DNA of 9,171 nt from Methylocystis sp. (lineage in GTDB: Bacteria > Pseudomonadota > Alphaproteobacteria > Rhizobiales > Beijerinckiaceae). Each line of letters starts with the position of its first letter. Position 1 is the stretch's first letter. Made by a program: the position numbers and the translations under genes. The stretch is from contig JALRFG010000066.1 of the NCBI GenBank assembly GCA_023253795.1, positions 1 through 9,171 on the forward strand. Direction: 5' to 3'. Below, in pieces: positions 7,684-9,171 of this stretch. Below the pieces are notes generated by a model. That model had not been told where the DNA came from, did not search any database, and was given only the letters and a program-made list of their open reading frames with translations.

Positions 7684-8778
7684 TCATCTCTGAACGAAAT
7701 GTTTCGAGAGTTTAAGTCCCTGACCCTGATAATTCGAGACGCCGCTCTGGCCATATAACGCCTGCGGCGCCTCGGTCATCCGCTCATAGACAAGACGGCC
7801 GATAAATTGGCCGTCTTCCAGAATGAACGGCACTTCGCGCGAACGCACTTCCAGAACCGCGCGGGCCGCCGGGCCGCCATCCGCACCAACGCCGAAACCG
7901 GGATCGAAAAAGCCGGCGTAATGGACGCGAAACTCGCCGATCGCCGCATCCATCGGCGCCATTTCGGCGGCGAAATCAGCCGGAATGGCGAGACGCTCCC
8001 GCGAGGCGAGAATATAAAAATCACCCGGATCGAGGATCAAACGACCATCGCGCGCCGGTAAACGATCCCAGTAATCGTCAATGGCGTAGGCGCCAATGCG
8101 ATCCACATCGATGACGTCGGTGTGTTTCTGGGCGCGATAGCCAACCACGCCGCCAAAAGCGTCGGCGTCCAGCGCCACGCGCAGCACGACGCCGTCGCGC
8201 AAATTGAGCGGGCCGTCGACCAGCGGCGAGCGGCGATGAAGTTCGGCGAGATCGGCGTCGGAAAGCGTCGCCGCTCCCGGCGTCGTCTGTCCGCGGAAAC
8301 GGAGCTGGTTCAACCGCGATCCCTGCCGCACGCGCACGGAGAAACTGCGCGGCGAGACTTCCGCATAGAGTGGGCCGGTATAGCCCGGCGCGACCTCGTC
8401 GAAACGGTCGCCATGATCGGTGATCAGACGAGTGAAAATATCGAGACGGCCGGTCGAACTTTTGGGATTCGCCGCGCCAGCGACATCGGGGCCCAGCGCC
8501 AGACTCTCCAGCAGCGGCACGACATAAAAACAGCCGCGCTCCAGAACGGCGCCATCGCCTTCCAGCGAAATCTCGTCGTATTTGAGCGCCGAGAGCAATT
8601 CCCCGACCCGGCGCGCTTTGCCGGGCAGGAAGCTGGCGCGCACCCGCCACGCTTTCGGGCCAAGCCGAAGGTCGAGGCTCGCCGGCTGCACCTGCCCATG
8701 CGCGGGGGGCGCCGCAAGACGGATGGCGCCGGCGTCGATCATCGCTTCGATCTGCCGGCTGGACAGCACGCTGCTCAT
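7684..8778 (-). CDS. dcd: Double-length dCTP deaminase (Dcd), Hyphomicrobiales type
   Basis: Deaminates dCTP to dUTP, feeding dUMP for thymidylate synthesis. The 364-residue product is about twice the E. coli Dcd (193) and matches the long tandem form known in alphaproteobacteria. The first half shows QPASLDLRLG (31-40), NPKSSTGR (104-111, aligning with the SSLAR block) and GYTGPLYAEV (132-141), where E140 aligns with catalytic Glu138 of E. coli. The second half shows PGDFYILASRERLAIPADF (251-269), HYAGFFDPGFG (287-297), AVLEV with E310, FIGRLVYE (325-332) and a terminal SNYQGQ (348-353) resembling the nucleotide-closing tail. The second half lacks an SSxxR block: APMDAAI stands there instead. 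ATG 8778 follows GGGAAGG (8783-8789) at four bases. It is divergent from metZ. Confidence is high for family; activity of each half is inferred. Confidence 0.93.
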   Translation of the reverse strand: MSSVLSSRQIEAMIDAGAIRLAAPPAHGQVQPASLDLRLGPKAWRVRASFLPGKARRVGELLSALKYDEISLEGDGAVLERGCFYVVPLLESLALGPDVAGAANPKSSTGRLDIFTRLITDHGDRFDEVAPGYTGPLYAEVSPRSFSVRVRQGSRLNQLRFRGQTTPGAATLSDADLAELHRRSPLVDGPLNLRDGVVLRVALDADAFGGVVGYRAQKHTDVIDVDRIGAYAIDDYWDRLPARDGRLILDPGDFYILASRERLAIPADFAAEMAPMDAAIGEFRVHYAGFFDPGFGVGADGGPAARAVLEVRSREVPFILEDGQFIGRLVYERMTEAPQALYGQSGVSNYQGQGLKLSKHFVQR

Positions 8779-8798
8779 GGAACCTTCCCGCCTTCGTC

Positions 8799-8813
8799 GC
8801 CGGTCTGCCCGGC
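8799..8813. repeat. Short perfect hairpin in the dcd leader
   Basis: GCCGG and CCGGC arms of five bases enclose a five-base loop, 21 bases before the dcd ATG. There is no T-run after it on either strand, so it is not a classical terminator. It may only reflect the GC-rich composition. Confidence 0.3.
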
Positions 8814-8822
8814 CTTTCCTTG

Positions 8823-8851
8823 CATAAGCGATAAAAAACGGATGGTTTCAA
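8823..8851 (-). promoter_or_regulatory. Weak candidate promoter for dcd
   Basis: On the minus strand TTGAAA (8851-8846) is followed after 17 bases by CTTATG (8828-8823), 44 bases before the dcd start. The -35 box is good and the -10 box poor. It is placed sensibly but could be chance. Confidence 0.3.
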
Positions 8852-8912
8852 GCAGGAGACCGCCTCTCTGGCCAATCGCCCGATGGTCCTCCACGGTTTT
8901 TGACGGTGGGCG

Positions 8913-8951
8913 CTTGCCGCCAGGAAAAACACGGCGTTAAAAGACGGCAAG
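8913..8951 (+). promoter_or_regulatory. Structured leader element upstream of metZ, possible regulatory RNA
   Basis: CTTGCCG (8913-8919) and CGGCAAG (8945-8951) pair perfectly over seven bases around a 25-base, A-rich loop. The loop holds a second CGGC (8932-8935) that can pair with GCCG (8916-8919), and CGCC (8918-8921) can pair with GGCG (8933-8936). Two exclusive folds are therefore possible. The element lies 44 bases before the metZ ATG. Alphaproteobacterial metZ is often under S-adenosylmethionine control, including the SAM-II riboswitch, but I do not find the SAM-II conserved blocks (GATTTG and GCTAAA). Unproven as a switch. Confidence 0.35.
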
Positions 8952-8983
8952 AGTCGGGGATCACCTGCCCGGCCCCTGTTCTT

Positions 8984-8988
8984 GAGGA
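8984..8988 (+). promoter_or_regulatory. Ribosome binding site of metZ
   Basis: GAGGA seven bases before ATG 8996. It fixes the metZ start and agrees with the family N-terminus. Confidence 0.7.
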
Positions 8989-8995
8989 AAATTTC

Positions 8996-9171
8996 ATGGC
9001 CGCCGACGCCGCACGCAAAAAGCTCAGACCCGCCACCCAGCTCGTGCATGGCGGCACGATCCGCTCGCCCTTCGGCGAAATGTCGGAAGCCATGTTCCTC
9101 ACCCAGAGCTTCGCCTACCCGACGATGGAGGCGGCGGAAGCCCGCTTCAAGGGCGAGGATCCGGGCTTTAT
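8996..9171 (+). CDS. metZ: O-succinylhomoserine sulfhydrylase, N-terminal part (cut by window edge)
   Basis: MetZ is a cytoplasmic PLP enzyme of the Cys/Met metabolism family. It makes homocysteine directly from O-succinylhomoserine and sulfide in methionine synthesis. Only 58 codons are visible. They carry the characteristic opening RPATQLVHGGTIRSPFGE (11-28), the SEAMFLTQSFAY segment (30-41) and AAEARFKGEDPGF (46-58), as in MetZ proteins. The PLP lysine lies beyond the window. The related O-acetylhomoserine sulfhydrylase and cystathionine gamma-synthase share the fold, but the N-terminal wording fits MetZ best. The ATG is supported by GAGGA seven bases upstream. It diverges from dcd across 217 bases that contain a possible structured leader. 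No clear promoter was found; TTGACG at 8900-8905 has no matching -10 box at normal spacing. Confidence 0.9.
   Translation, partial: MAADAARKKLRPATQLVHGGTIRSPFGEMSEAMFLTQSFAYPTMEAAEARFKGEDPGF

Noticed and set aside
8844..8861. Hairpin GGTTTC/GAGACC near TTTTTT as a minus-strand terminator
   Set aside because: On the minus strand the stem has a C-A mismatch and the T-run is separated by five bases; it also lies upstream of dcd, not after a gene.
8078..9049. Minus-strand open frame (323 codons) spanning the dcd-metZ gap
   Set aside because: It overlaps dcd in another frame and metZ in antisense, and its product is R/A/G-rich with no motif.

Overview
This window looks like ordinary chromosome from a GC-rich alphaproteobacterium, most likely of the order Hyphomicrobiales (Rhizobiales). 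The evidence is the strong G/C bias at third codon positions, the double-length Dcd protein typical of that group, and a dcd gene divergent from metZ. The genus cannot be fixed from the sequence. I see no phage, transposon, CRISPR, tRNA or rRNA feature, and no sign of a new multi-gene system.

Left part, minus strand (about 5864 down to 1): four genes read leftwards. First comes a small VOC (glyoxalase-fold) metalloprotein. After 60 bases come sbcD and then sbcC, which are one base apart and together encode the Mre11/Rad50-like nuclease that processes DNA ends and hairpins. After a 75-base gap comes the start of glpD (aerobic glycerol-3-phosphate dehydrogenase), cut by the left edge. VOC-sbcD-sbcC is probably one transcript. 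glpD may be read through or may have its own promoter.

Middle, plus strand (6048-7679): an NAD-type malic enzyme, transcribed divergently from the VOC gene across a 183-base region (5865-6047). That region holds a good TTGACA box and a small inverted repeat that places TTGAC on both strands back to back.

Right part: dcd (7684-8778, minus) meets the malic enzyme gene tail to tail with only four bases between the stop codons. A 217-base region (8779-8995) separates dcd from the divergent metZ gene (plus, cut by the right edge), which makes homocysteine from O-succinylhomoserine. The metZ leader can form a perfect 7-bp stem with an alternative partner, which could be regulatory, but no known riboswitch consensus was recognised.

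The genes serve separate housekeeping roles: DNA repair, pyruvate/malate balance, dUMP supply, methionine synthesis and glycerol catabolism. The points most worth a second look are the unequal active-site conservation in the two halves of Dcd, the metZ leader, and the divergent promoter region.
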